Source of the DNA: Okapia johnstoni | Lineage: Eukaryota > Chordata > Mammalia > Artiodactyla > Giraffidae | Length of the DNA stretch: 64,000 nucleotides | Direction of reading: 5' to 3' | Assembly: GCA_024291935.2 (NCBI GenBank) | Contig: CM044320.1 | Location: forward strand, 53,200,001 to 53,264,000 | Shown: positions 23,820-34,600 of the stretch, piece by piece | Layout: the number at the start of each line of letters is the position of its first letter | How positions within the stretch are numbered: position 1 is the stretch's first letter | Position numbers and translations under genes: made by a program | Notes under the pieces: model-generated | Told to the model about the DNA's origin: nothing | The model's database searches: none | What the model saw: only the letters and a program-made list of their open reading frames with translations

Positions 23820-23985
23820 GGACCTGCCCATTGCTGATGTCAGATATTTCTCTTTTTAAAATCAAATCCATAAAAAAATACAACACTTCAGCTCACATTG
23901 TAACGAAAAATGTCTTTTTAGTTTTGGCTTTTTATTGTTTTGTCTGTGATTTTTTTTCATAAATAAAGCTGAGCTACTTCCCCCT
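23820..23985 (+). other. LTA4H: LTA4H 3' untranslated region
   Basis: Short AT-rich 3' UTR of about 165 nt between the stop codon and the expected cleavage point just after the AATAAA hexamer. The end is estimated, not mapped. Confidence 0.75.
23962..23967 (+). terminator. LTA4H: LTA4H poly(A) signal AATAAA
   Basis: Canonical hexamer 143 nt after the stop codon, followed 30-50 nt later by a GT-rich stretch (CCTGGTGGCATGTTCTTTGT), as expected for a cleavage and polyadenylation site. Confidence 0.85.
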
Positions 23986-24579
23986 GCTCCACCCCTGGTG
24001 GCATGTTCTTTGTACAGGGAATTTTGGCAAAGCTTAACCTTTTGATTTATAAATGTCAGGTTTTTCAGTTATTTCCTATTCATTTTCTCCCTATATGGTC
24101 ACAAGATAGACATGTCAACATAGTATTATTTATCTCTTATTTTAAGCTCTCTAATTTGAGTCTTCTGCACACCAAAAATTCAGCATAAGTAAGATTTTTC
24201 TCTTTAAATAAACTTACACATGAATACTTGGTTAGATTTGCTCATCACCCAGCTGGTAAACATAGGATCTACTCCCTTACCAAAAATGTATAAACTAGTG
24301 GGAGCACTCTGCTCCCCATACCTGGATCCCCCTGCTGACCTGTTCTCCTGTCTGTTAGGGTCAGATGGTCAACTTCAATACCCTGCTTCTTTCCTCAGGT
24401 ATACCTGACAATCCATTCAACATGCCTCATCTCCTTAGTGATCAGCAAACATTCTCCATCAACAAACAACATAAAACACAGAGAAAGAAATAATTAAAAA
24501 CAATACAACAACTTGATCCAAGTGAGCGAGTAACAAAGTACCCCCATGAATGTAATGAAGTGTCCTAGGGTGCCTCAGC

Positions 24580-25010
24580 ACAGAGTTTGGGAACCACTGT
24601 TATATTAGTTAGGATGCTTTGATTGTAAGTGATAGCAACCCGGATGACTAGACGTCAGAAAGGGAAAAGGATTATTTTAAGAATACAGGGTAAGGGGAGG
24701 TTATCAGCATCTGAGGACAGACAGAAGGGCACTGACACCAGGACAGGAGAGACATCAATACTCTTATCTTCCATTTCTATTTGCAAATAGTCCGACACGA
24801 CTGAGTGACTGAACTGAAGTGGCCCACATTGTATAGTCTGGCTACCCCTAGCTTTACTGTTGCAGATAGTTCTTACCACGTGGAGAGACTGTCCTAATCC
24901 CAAATTCCCACAGGTGAGACTCTGACCTGGCTTTGATCTACCCCTGGCCAAGTAAACTCTAGCAAAGAGGAATGGTGTCTTAAAGGGTAAATGTGGGTGG
25001 GGGTATATCA
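24580..25010. repeat. Unclassified ancient repeat with embedded BovA tail
   Basis: 'caggtgagactctgacctggctttgatctacccctggcca' looks like an old mammalian element I cannot name. A 33-bp BovA/BovB tail (AGTCCGACACGACTGAGTGA...) interrupts it at about 24789-24821. Confidence 0.35.
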
Positions 25011-25270
25011 TCGTTAAATACCCTCCAAAAGTGCTAATGTAGTAAAAAGGGGGAAAGTCTTAAATTGAAGCAAACACCCTGGCCCTTCTTATAATCCTGA
25101 GACTCCCTTGCTCTCACTCTCCCAAACAGTCCTCTCCCTTTGGGCATGTTGCTACGCTGCAGCGTGATTCTGTTTTTCAAGGTCCTGCTCTCACTCATCT
25201 CCTTGCTGGGACTATCAGAGGACAGAGTTCAGCTCAAATTCATGGTATATAATCACATTCTATGTGATTG

Positions 25271-25478
25271 TGTGCATGCTCAGTCACTCAGTCGTGTCTG
25301 ACTCTTTGCAACACCATGGACTATAGCCTGCCAGGCTCCTCTGTCCATGGGATTCTCCAGACAGTAATACTGGAGTTGCCATTTCTTCCTCCAAGGTGTC
25401 TTCCCAATCCAGGGATAGAACACACATCTCCTGCTTTGGCAGGCAGATTCTTTACCACTGCGCCACATGGGAAGCCCT
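25271..25478 (-). repeat. Bov-tA SINE, reversed
   Basis: Complement of a full Bov-tA, from 'cagtcactcagtcgtgtctgac' to CCACATGGGAAGCCC. Flanked by near-identical TGTGATTGTG / AGTGATTGTG. Confidence 0.9.
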
Positions 25479-25785
25479 AAGTGATTGTGCTTGAGCAAAT
25501 ACATGTACCCAGATGATGCTTTAGGAGTCTTCCCTTGATCTATAAGCCTACCCCATAGTCTAAGCTAATGTCATTTTTCAGTTACACTGATTAGTGATAC
25601 TGAACATGAATTGGGGCCAGGGATGCAAGAGGGTGGTCTTGAAGGATGTGATGGAGGAGGTAGAGGGCGCTAAAGACAAATGTTCATAGGGATTTACCTG
25701 GAGCCAGCTCAGTGGCAGCTACGCTTATTCAGCTAATACACTTACTCAGCTCAACATACAATTAACTCAGCCAATAAGTGTATGG

Positions 25786-25894
25786 CAACCCACTCCAATA
25801 TTCTTTTCTGGAGAATCCCAGGGACAGAGGAGCCTGGTGGGCTGCCGTCTAGGGGGTCGCACAGAGTCAGACACGAAGCAGCAGCAGCAGCAGC
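25786..25894 (+). repeat. BovA monomer with CAG tail
   Basis: 'ggcaacccactccaatattc' to 'gtcagacacgaagcagcagcagcag'. Flanked by AATAAGTGTA (25776-25785) and AATAAGTATA (25895-25904). Confidence 0.88.
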
Positions 25895-25974
25895 AATAAG
25901 TATATGTTGAATGTCTTTGTACTCAGCAAATACACTTACTCAGCTAATAAGTGTATGTTGAATGTCTTTATACC
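25895..25974. repeat. Short tandem duplication, period about 52 bp
   Basis: 'aataagtatatgttgaatgtctttgtac' at 25895 recurs at 25947 with few changes. Confidence 0.6.
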
Positions 25975-26026
25975 AGGCTGGGTTCACACATAATTTCTGA
26001 GTGAACAAAAATAAGTAATTTCTGGG

Positions 26027-26999
26027 TGTGGAGAAAAGAGAATCATCCAAAGTGGGAATGTACATTGGTGCAGCCACTGTGGAGAATAGTATGGAGGCTC
26101 TCCAGAAAACTAAAAACAGAACTTCCATATGCTCCTGCAATCCCACTCCTGGGTATATATCCAAACAAAACTATTCAAAACGATACATGCAGCCCTGTGT
26201 CATAGCAGCACTACTCACAATAGCCAAGACATGGAAACAACCTGAATGTCCATCAACAGATGAATGGATAAAGATGTACATGTATACAGGCGCTTCCCTG
26301 CTGGCTCAGTTGGTAATGAATCCGCCTGCAATGCAGGAGACATGGGTTTGATCCCTGGGTTGGGAAGATCCCCTGGAGAAAGGAACAGCTACCCACTCCA
26401 GTATTCTTGCCTGGAGAATTCCATGGACAGAGCAGCCTAGCAGGCTACAGTCCATGGGGTCGCAAAAAGTCGGACACAACTGAGCAAACTTTCACTTTAT
26501 TTCATTCATATATATATATACACACACATATATATAGTGGAATACTACTTAGCCATAAAAAAGAACAAAATAATGCCATTTGCAACAGCATGGATGCAAC
26601 TAGAGATTATCATACTAAGTGAAGTAAGTCCAAAAGAGAAAGATGAATACTATATGATGTCACTTACATGTGGAATCTAAAATATGATACAAATGAACTT
26701 ATCCATGAAACAAACAGAATCACAGACATAGAGAACAGACTGGTGGTTGCTACTGGGGAGGTGGTTGGGGGAGAAAGGGAGCGGGAGGTTGTGGTTGGCA
26801 GATGTAAGCTGTTACATATAGTATGGATAAACAACAAGGTCCTACTGTATAGCACAGGGAACTGCAGTCAATATACTGTGATAAACCATAATGGAAAAGA
26901 CTATTTTAAAAAGAATGTATATATGTATACACAACTGAATCATGGTTGCTGTACAACTATAATTAGCACTGTAAATCAACTATGCTTCAATTAAAAAAA
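26027..26999 (+). mobile_element. L1 3' fragment split by a Bov-tA SINE
   Basis: L1 sequence ('gtgcagccactgtggagaatagtatggagg', 'ccactcctgggtatatatcc', 'tactatatgatgtcac') runs 26027-26288 and resumes 26499-26999, ending in an A-rich tail. No intact frame remains. Confidence 0.85.
26289..26498 (+). repeat. Bov-tA SINE inside L1
   Basis: CGCTTCCCTGCTGGCTCAGT head through 'cggacacaactgagcaaac'. Inserted into the L1, so it is younger than it. Confidence 0.92.
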
Positions 27000-27284
27000 A
27001 ATAACTTCTATATAATGCTAAAGAAGAAGGGAAGCAGCCCAGAGAAGGGCCATTTACCCCCACTGAAGGGTTTAGGGGATGCTTCCTGGAGAAGAGAAGG
27101 CCTAAAATGATATTGAAGAAATAACAAATATCTAGCCAAGCAAAGAAAGATCACTCATGATGCAATGAAGATCTTGTGTGCCTCAGATAAGACACGATGT
27201 AGCCAAATAAATACTTTTTTTAAATATATTGTTTTATAAAGCCTCAATGATAGTCATCACAGACAATTTCGTAGCATTTCCATT

Positions 27285-27466
27285 GTACCAGGTGCTGCTC
27301 TAAGAGCTTTACATGTATGAACTCATTTAGTCCTCCCCAAAGCCCTTTGAAATAGGTACTATTATCATCTCCATTTTGTAGATGAAGAAACTGAGGCCCA
27401 GAGAAGTCAAGTAACTTGCCCAGAGGTCACATAGTCAGGAAATGGCAGGGCCAGGATTTGAGCACA
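27285..27466 (-). repeat. MIR, reversed, well preserved
   Basis: 'gtactattatcatctccattttgtagatgaagaaactgaggcccagagaag...aacttgcccagaggtcacatagtcagg' is a clear reverse MIR. Confidence 0.9.
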
Positions 27467-27471
27467 GGTAG

Positions 27472-27682
27472 GGATTCCCAGGTAGCACTGGTGGTAAAGA
27501 ACCTGCCTGACAATACAGGAAATGTGAGACCCAGGTTCGATCCCTGGGTTGGGAAGATCCCCTGGAGCAGGAAATGGCAATGCACCCCAGTATTCTTGCC
27601 TGAAGAATCCCATGGACAGAGGAGCCTGGTGGGCTCCATGGGGTCACAAAGAGTCGGACACAACCACAGGGACTTAGCACAT
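27472..27682 (+). repeat. Bov-tA SINE
   Basis: GGGATTCCCAGGTAGCACTG head, GGTTCGATCCCTGGGTTGGG box and BovA body with one internal deletion. Confidence 0.9.
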
Positions 27683-28290
27683 ACAAGGCACACATACTGC
27701 AAACACTGCAGTGAGGAAATTCATCCCTTTGTTTTTGGATGAGGAAACACAGGCTGGTCAATAACTTACTGCTCCAGGCTGATAAGTGGTGGAGCCAAGC
27801 CCCACCTATGGCTGGCTGAGCTGTGCACCTCCAGGCGACAGTGGCTTGTCACCCAGATGGTGACCTTTAGTTATGAAAATGATCTCTAGAGGGACAGGTT
27901 CAGAAAACCTTAGCCGTGGTAAGGGCAGAGTTGCTCAACAGGTATTTGGGGAATAAACAAATGGATGAGGATTGCCACACTTCCTGGTGTGGAGACCATT
28001 TTACAGTTGAGTAATTCCAGATAAAGACAGGAACATGGTATTTATAAGCTGTCGGGAATGAAGGGTCACAGACAGAAACCAGGGCAGGGAGGAATCAGGG
28101 CCCCTGCGGAGAGAGGTCAGCAGCAGGGCCCACAGGTGCCAGGACCCCCAGGCTGGAGACCTCAGGCCTGTCCGGTAGCAGACGTGGAGGGCAGGTAGCC
28201 CAGCAGCGGCAACCCCCACTCTTGCTCCTCGCTCAGCGGCAAAAACTCAAATGGACACCGTGGGGCCCTCAATAAATATTTGTCCCCTGC

Positions 28291-28418
28291 GCGAATGAGT
28301 CAGGGCAAGGAAGGGGGCGAGTTTTAAAGTCCATCCTAGGTCTGTCGACCATACCTCAGCAGTCACTCCCGATAAAGCTCTCCCCGCCCGCCCGGTGACT
28401 GTCGCAGGCGGAGCAGCC
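28291..28418 (+). promoter_or_regulatory. HAL: Candidate HAL proximal regulatory / 5' leader region
   Basis: GC-rich stretch just upstream of the HAL start. It holds a perfect AP-1 consensus TGAGTCA at 28296-28302, a TATA-like TTTTAAAG near 28322, and a possible splice acceptor at 28406-28407 (GTCGCAG) 11 nt before the ATG. In human HAL, translation starts in exon 2 after an untranslated exon 1, so that acceptor may join an unseen upstream exon. Whether this is promoter, leader or both cannot be decided from sequence. Confidence 0.35.
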
Positions 28419-28665
28419 ATGCCCAGGTACACGGTGCACGTGCGCGGAGAGTGGCTGGCCGTGCCCTGCCGGGACGCGCAGCTCACGGTGGGCTGGCTGG
28501 GCCGGGAGGCCGTGCGGCGGTACATCAAGAACAAGCCCGACAATGGTGGCTTCGCCTCGGTGGACGACGCCCGCTTCCTCGTGCGCCGCTGCAAAGGCCT
28601 GGGCCTGCTGGACAATGAGGACCCACTGGAGGTGGCCCTGGAGGACAACGAGTTTGTGGAAGTGG
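28419..28665 (+). CDS. HAL: HAL first coding exon, residues 1-83, Par3/HAL N-terminal domain
   Basis: Starts [17 protein letters not shown] at an ATG in good Kozak context (GCAGCCATGC). 247 nt, strikingly CpG-rich compared with its surroundings. It encodes the eukaryote-specific N-terminal domain. Donor GTGAGT. Confidence 0.96.
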
Positions 28666-31600
28666 GTGAGTGGCTGGAGGGGAGGGGCCACAAAGCATGT
28701 AGCTGGGCATCCCCGGGAGAGACGGTCCCTGCCCTTCCTGTGTATGTGCGGTGTGTGGTCAGTCACTCAGTCTTGTCCGACCCTTTGCGACCCCATGGAC
28801 TGTAGCCCGCCAGTTTCCTCTGTCCATAGGATTCTCCAGACAGGAATACTGGGGTGGGTTGCCATGCCCTCCTCCAGGGGATCTACTCTGGGGAAAATGC
28901 ATGCTGCCTGAGCATCTTAAATTCTCAAACACCCTTGCCAGGAAGGCATTATTCTTATCCACCTTTTACAATGAGGTAGCAAACTCAGAAAGGAGGAGAG
29001 TTACTTACTAATAGCAAAGACTGGATCTGAACTCAAGGCTGCAGGGCTAAAGCCCTTTGCTTACCGGATCATTTTCAAAGTCCCTTTGCTCTTCAAAAGA
29101 ACCTACCAGACAGGAGGCCAGTAGCATCATTTTAAAACCAAGTTAAATCAACTTTGTTTAACAAAACTGTCAAACACTAAAACAAATAGGTTTAAATATT
29201 AAATCTATTAAATGCATTGCAAATACTAAATATTAAAAGTATTATATATTAAAGCAATAGATTTAAAACAAAATAAAGCTGGTAATGGTAATGGAAGTAG
29301 AGACTGAATCTTGAACTTTCATTTAAACCTTTTCATGCGTGTCTACATCACTGACTTTTTGCTCTCTGAAAGCTTCTGAAGTTGTTTTAAAGCAGTCATT
29401 TCTATAGAACTTAAAGGCAATTGAAGAGCTCATTTCTTGGTTTACCAGTAATGCCAAATGTGACTCTGGGTTGTGTTTCCTAAGAGTATCTCTTGCACTC
29501 TTGTTTCAGTTATAGAAGGAGATGCTATGTCTCCTGACTTCATTCCATCGCAGCCAGAAGGAGTTTACTTGTATCCTTTCCTGCAAGTCTGTTGGTCTGC
29601 TATAGGGGCTCCTCCCACCAGTGATGGGACTGGGGGCTTTTCCATATTCCCCAGTATTTTCCTTTACCTGACTTCAGATACAGCAAATACCGGGAACCTG
29701 AGAAGGTAAGTTTCAAACCACTTCCTTTCTGTTAAGAAAATTAAGTCCCCCCCCCCGCTCATTTAAGTGGGGGAGGGCGGGCAAAATTCATGAGCAAAAC
29801 ATAACCCATGAGGACAGGGCATTATCCAGCTCTGTGTAATAGGGAAAGACATTTTGCTTTTCCATTTATTTTTTTTTAACCTATTTATTTTTGGCTATTG
29901 CAGTGAGCTTTCTCTAGTTGCAGTGAGCAGGGGCTTCTCATTGCGGTGGCTTCTCTTGTTGCAGAGCATGGCTCTAGGCACTTGGGCTTTAGTAGTTGTG
30001 GCAGGTGGACTTAGTTGCCCTATGGCATGTGTAATCTTCCCGGACCAGGGATCAAACCCTGCATTAGCAGGTGGATTCCTAACCTCCGGACCACCAGGGA
30101 AGTCCTGCTTTTCCATTTCTAATTTTTCTTCCTTAACCTCCTCTTCAGCAAGCTGTCTTTTCAACTACCATATTCATGTTTCATAGTAGTGATAAAATCT
30201 CTGAAGTGTCAAAGCTTGATTCTGCTTGACGCTTCTCTGCCCTTTTGTTTGAGGAACTAAGCTATTCACGCTCACCGAGATTCCCTTCTTTTTGTGCAGT
30301 ACATCGCCTTAGATGGGGACAGTCTGACCACAGAGGACCTGGTCAGCTTGGGCAAGGGATGCTACAAAATCAAGGTATGCTGAATAGAGGGGGGTGATGT
30401 CCTAACCTTTCTTGCTGCCTATGTAAGTCTTCAACATGTTGTTCAGCTCTGCCCAATGTCTTCCTAGCTCACCCCCGCTGCTGAAAAGAGGGTGCAAAAA
30501 TCCAGGGAAGTCATAGACAGAATCGTGGAAGAAAAAACTGGTATCTTTTTCTCTTTGTGTTACATATTTCTTTTTATGGACTTAAAAAATGCAGCCTGCG
30601 TCCAGTTGTATGATGTCTGTTTTTCATTCTAGTTGTTTACGGCATTACTACGGGTTTTGGGAAATTTGCCAGGACTGTAATTCCTGTCAGTAAACTCGAG
30701 TAAGTTTGATTCACTCCCCACCAAAGATACACACATTCACATAAGTTTGACTCATTCCCCACCAAACACACACAAATTCTCATTTTAGAGACTCCTTTCA
30801 ACAATGGAAATAATTAATACTTGCTACAGTTTACCGACAAGGAGGGTGAGGCTCAGGTTAACTCACACACTGGTTGACGTAGAGAATACAGACTTGCTGG
30901 CTTCTTCCATTGCTCTATCATTCCCTGTTCTGTGCCTCCAAAGATTTAACTATTTCCCCTTCATTTTCCCAGCTGACGGGACATTTTCATGGTGAGGTAT
31001 CTGAGAGGGGTTTCTTCACTTTCTCTTCTAGGGAGCTCCAGTTCAACCTAGTACGTTCACATTCTTCAGGTAACTCATTCCAAACCTCCAGTGCCGCCTA
31101 GGTTTTGTTTGATTTGATGAATGAAGTACAGTCAGCCCTCAGTATCTCTAGGTTCTTACATTCACAGGTTGAATGATTCAACCAGTCTCAGTTGTTGGTT
31201 GAATTCACAGACAAGGAATCCATCCGCAGGTGCTAAGGGCAGACTGTACTATGTTGCTTTACAGAAGGGGACAGGGGGTGGGAGGAGCCCAGGGGAGGGG
31301 TGGGGCGGGGCCGGAACCCTGCAGGGATACCTAGGGGTGATGATGCAGGACAGTATCAGACATCCTGTATCAGCCACCAGCAGCTAGCACATTCCAAAGA
31401 GTAGGTGCCATTTCTGCTGCCAAGGAGGGAAGAAGAGCATCAGACATGATATCCTTTCAACTGAATCTCAGAAAAAGGAATGGGCTACATGGAAGGATGG
31501 AATTAGGATGAGGAGCATGAATACGGTCATGCCAAAAGAGTGGTGCAGTCAGGGGACGAAATTACAGCTGGAACTCAGGGATGAGTGGATCTGGATGTGG

Positions 31601-34600
31601 TGAGAAGGGAAACTGTCAAGAATTGCCTCCCATCAGATTGCAAGAGAGCTTGTGTGAGAAGACTGGACACCATTCCAAGGGTGTTGGGGAGGGCGTAGGC
31701 TCACTGAAGCTTCCAAGGAAGAGAACTGAGGAGGCAAAACTGCAGTCTCACATTTGTCTGGAAGATGAGACCTGAAGAAGCGTGACAATCAGAAGAGAAG
31801 GCAGTGCAACTACCTGAACCAAGATGTGGAGAGCAATTTGAGATGGAGGTGGCTAGGAGGAGGAGGATTTTGTTTGTCTTAGAGAAAACATCAGTTCTGT
31901 TTTGTAGGTGTTGGGAAACCACTAATCCCTGAGAGATGCCGGATGCTCTTGGCTTTAAGGATCAATGTCTTAGCCAAAGGATACAGTGGCATTTCCCTGG
32001 AGACTCTCAAACAAGTTGTCGAAGTATTTAATGGTAATGCTATGGATCCCCAAATGACCCTCCATGCAGGCTGGGTGGGTACCACAGGCAGACTTGGTTG
32101 ACAGGGTGGTGAGATATTGGTGAGATAAGAAGACATAAATTAATGATGATGAGTGGGAAGTGGGCTTGGCAAGAAGGAAGATAGCTATATGGGGGCAGAA
32201 GGTGCGGGGTGGGGGCAGGAGCAGAGACTGTTACTCCTGTGAACTTTTATCCTTTGCTGCTGCTGCTGCTGCGTTGTGTCAGTCGTGTCTGACTCTGTGC
32301 TACCCCATAGACAGCAGCCCACCAGGCTCCGCTGTCCCTGGGATTCTCCAGGCAAGAACACTGGAGTGGGTTGCCATTTCCTTCTCCAACGCATGAAAGT
32401 GAAAAGTGAAAGTGAAGTCGCTCAGTAGTGTCTGACTCTTCTCGACCCCATGGACTGTAGCCTACCAGGCTTCTCCATCCATGGGATTTTCCAGGCAAGA
32501 GTACTGGAGTGGGGTGCCATTGCCTTCTCCCATCCTTCTCTATCACACTTCATTTAGCATTCAGCATCTTTAAAATCAGAACAAGCCCCTTAAGTCTGGC
32601 CTTAAGTTCAGACCTGGAGAGAACCTTGGATTCAGTGGTGCTCGAATGTGGTTAGAGAAGTTATTCAGATCTGGGAAGCACGACGATTCCTGGATGTCCA
32701 TCCCAAAGACCAATTCAGTACTTCTGGGTGGTGCTTGGGAATCTGAATTCTTCATGCTCCCCAAGTGGTGGGATCACCAGACTTAAAAATAACTGAAATT
32801 CAGCCTCTTCCAAGGTAGAACAGAAATATAGAGATGAAAGACTTGCTTGTGATCACATAGCTGTCTAGTGACAAGATAAAAAGCAATTTGACTCTTTGGG
32901 GCTTGCTTCTTGGGAAAATACCAGTGTGGAGACAAGATGTGACATGCTTGGGAGGCCAAGCCTGTCCCTTCCCACAGATAAGGATAAGCATTCTAGGTCA
33001 GTGGAGGCTCAGGGACCTGTAGGATGAAGGAGTGCATGCAGAAGCAGGGCTGGGCAGTCACATAGCTCAAAGGACATGAGAGATTTCCCATGCTATAGGC
33101 ACAAGTGACCTATAAATGCCAACCAGTGAAGAGTAATTTGAATGAACAATCTACATTATACAAGGCTGTGCTGAAGAGACCAGCAGTGATTTCAACACCT
33201 ATTTCTACTCCTGACTCTAAGCCTAAAATCCTAGATAGTCCACCTTTAGCCATGAGCCTACCTATGCTTTATGGGTGAGCCCAAGGCACCTCTGGGTCCT
33301 AGAATTCTGAGAATTTCCCAGGGTGAATTATGGCCTGGAAGCTGACCTACGGATGGCATGGCTTCATCCTACTGACATCACTTAGCATTTGTAAAAACCA
33401 TTGCTATCAGTAGTCTGAATTTAGCTTGGAAATATAGCCTTTTTGCTTGTTTGTTATAGTAAATTAATGGGAATTTCCCTTTTAATAGGGCTTCCCTCAT
33501 AGCTCAGTCTGTAAAGAATCTGCCTGCAATGCAGGAGACCCGGGTTCAATTCCTGGGTCGGGAAGATCCCCTGGAGAAGGAAATGGCAATCCACTCCAGT
33601 ATTCTTGCCTGGAAAATCCCATGGACAGAGGAGCCTGGTGGGATGGACACGACTTAGTGACTGAACTAAGTGGGAATTTCATCTAAAACAGTACATGTCC
33701 ATTTAGAAGTGGTGATAAGCTGGTTGACTAGGTGACCAGGAATCAGGCAGAAAAGCAGAGATTAAGTTGCCCATGACTTTACCTCCCCCAAAGAACCCCT
33801 GTTAACACCCTAGTACACTTTATCCTTCTAGAACAATTTGTAAAACAATTTTAAATTTTTATTTATTTATTTTTGGTGGCATTGGGTCTTTGTTGCTTTC
33901 AGTGGGCTTTTTCTAGTTGCAGGGAGTGGGGGCTGCTCTCTAGTTGCAGTGCACGGGCTTCTCCCTGTGGTGGCTTCTCTTATTGCAGAGCACAGGCTCT
34001 AGGCACACTGGCTTCAGTAGTTGCAGCATGTGGGCTCAGTAGTTGTGGCTCATGGGCTTAGTTGCTCTGTCACATGTGGAATCTTCCTGGACCAGAGATC
34101 AATCCTATGTTCCCTGCATTGGCAGGCAAATTCTTTTTTTTTTTTTTTTTAATAAATTTATTGATTTTAGTTGGGGGCTAATTACTTTACAGTATTGTAG
34201 TGGTTTTTGCCATACCTTGACATGAATCAGCCACGGGTTTACATGTGTTCCCCATCCTGAAACCCCCTCCCACCTCCCTCCCCATCCCATCACTCTGGGT
34301 CATCCCATTGCCCCAGCCCTGAACATTTGTCTCATGCATCGAAACTGGAATGGTGTTCTGTTTCATATATGATAATATACATGTTTCAATGCTATTCTCT
34401 CAGAACGTCCCACCCTCACCTTCTCCCTCAGAGTCCATAAGACTGTTCTATGCATCTGTGTCTCTTATTCTGTCTCGCATATAGGGTTATCATTACTGTC
34501 TTTCAAATTCCATATATATGCATTAGTATACTGTATTGGTGTTTTTCTTTCTGGCTTACTTCACTCTGTATAATGGGCTCCAGTTTCATCCACCTCAATA

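Larger units (their letters stand above)
23986..28290. other. LTA4H-HAL intergenic region
   Basis: 4.3 kb between the LTA4H poly(A) site and the HAL 5' region. It is mostly repeats (an unclassified old element, Bov-tA, L1, MIR). No additional gene is supported. The untranslated first exon of HAL may lie here, but no candidate stands out. Confidence 0.6.

Noticed and set aside
28247..28805. Long frames on both strands across the first HAL exon
   Set aside because: The region is GC-rich, so stops are rare. The + frame is HAL read past its donor, and the others have no support.
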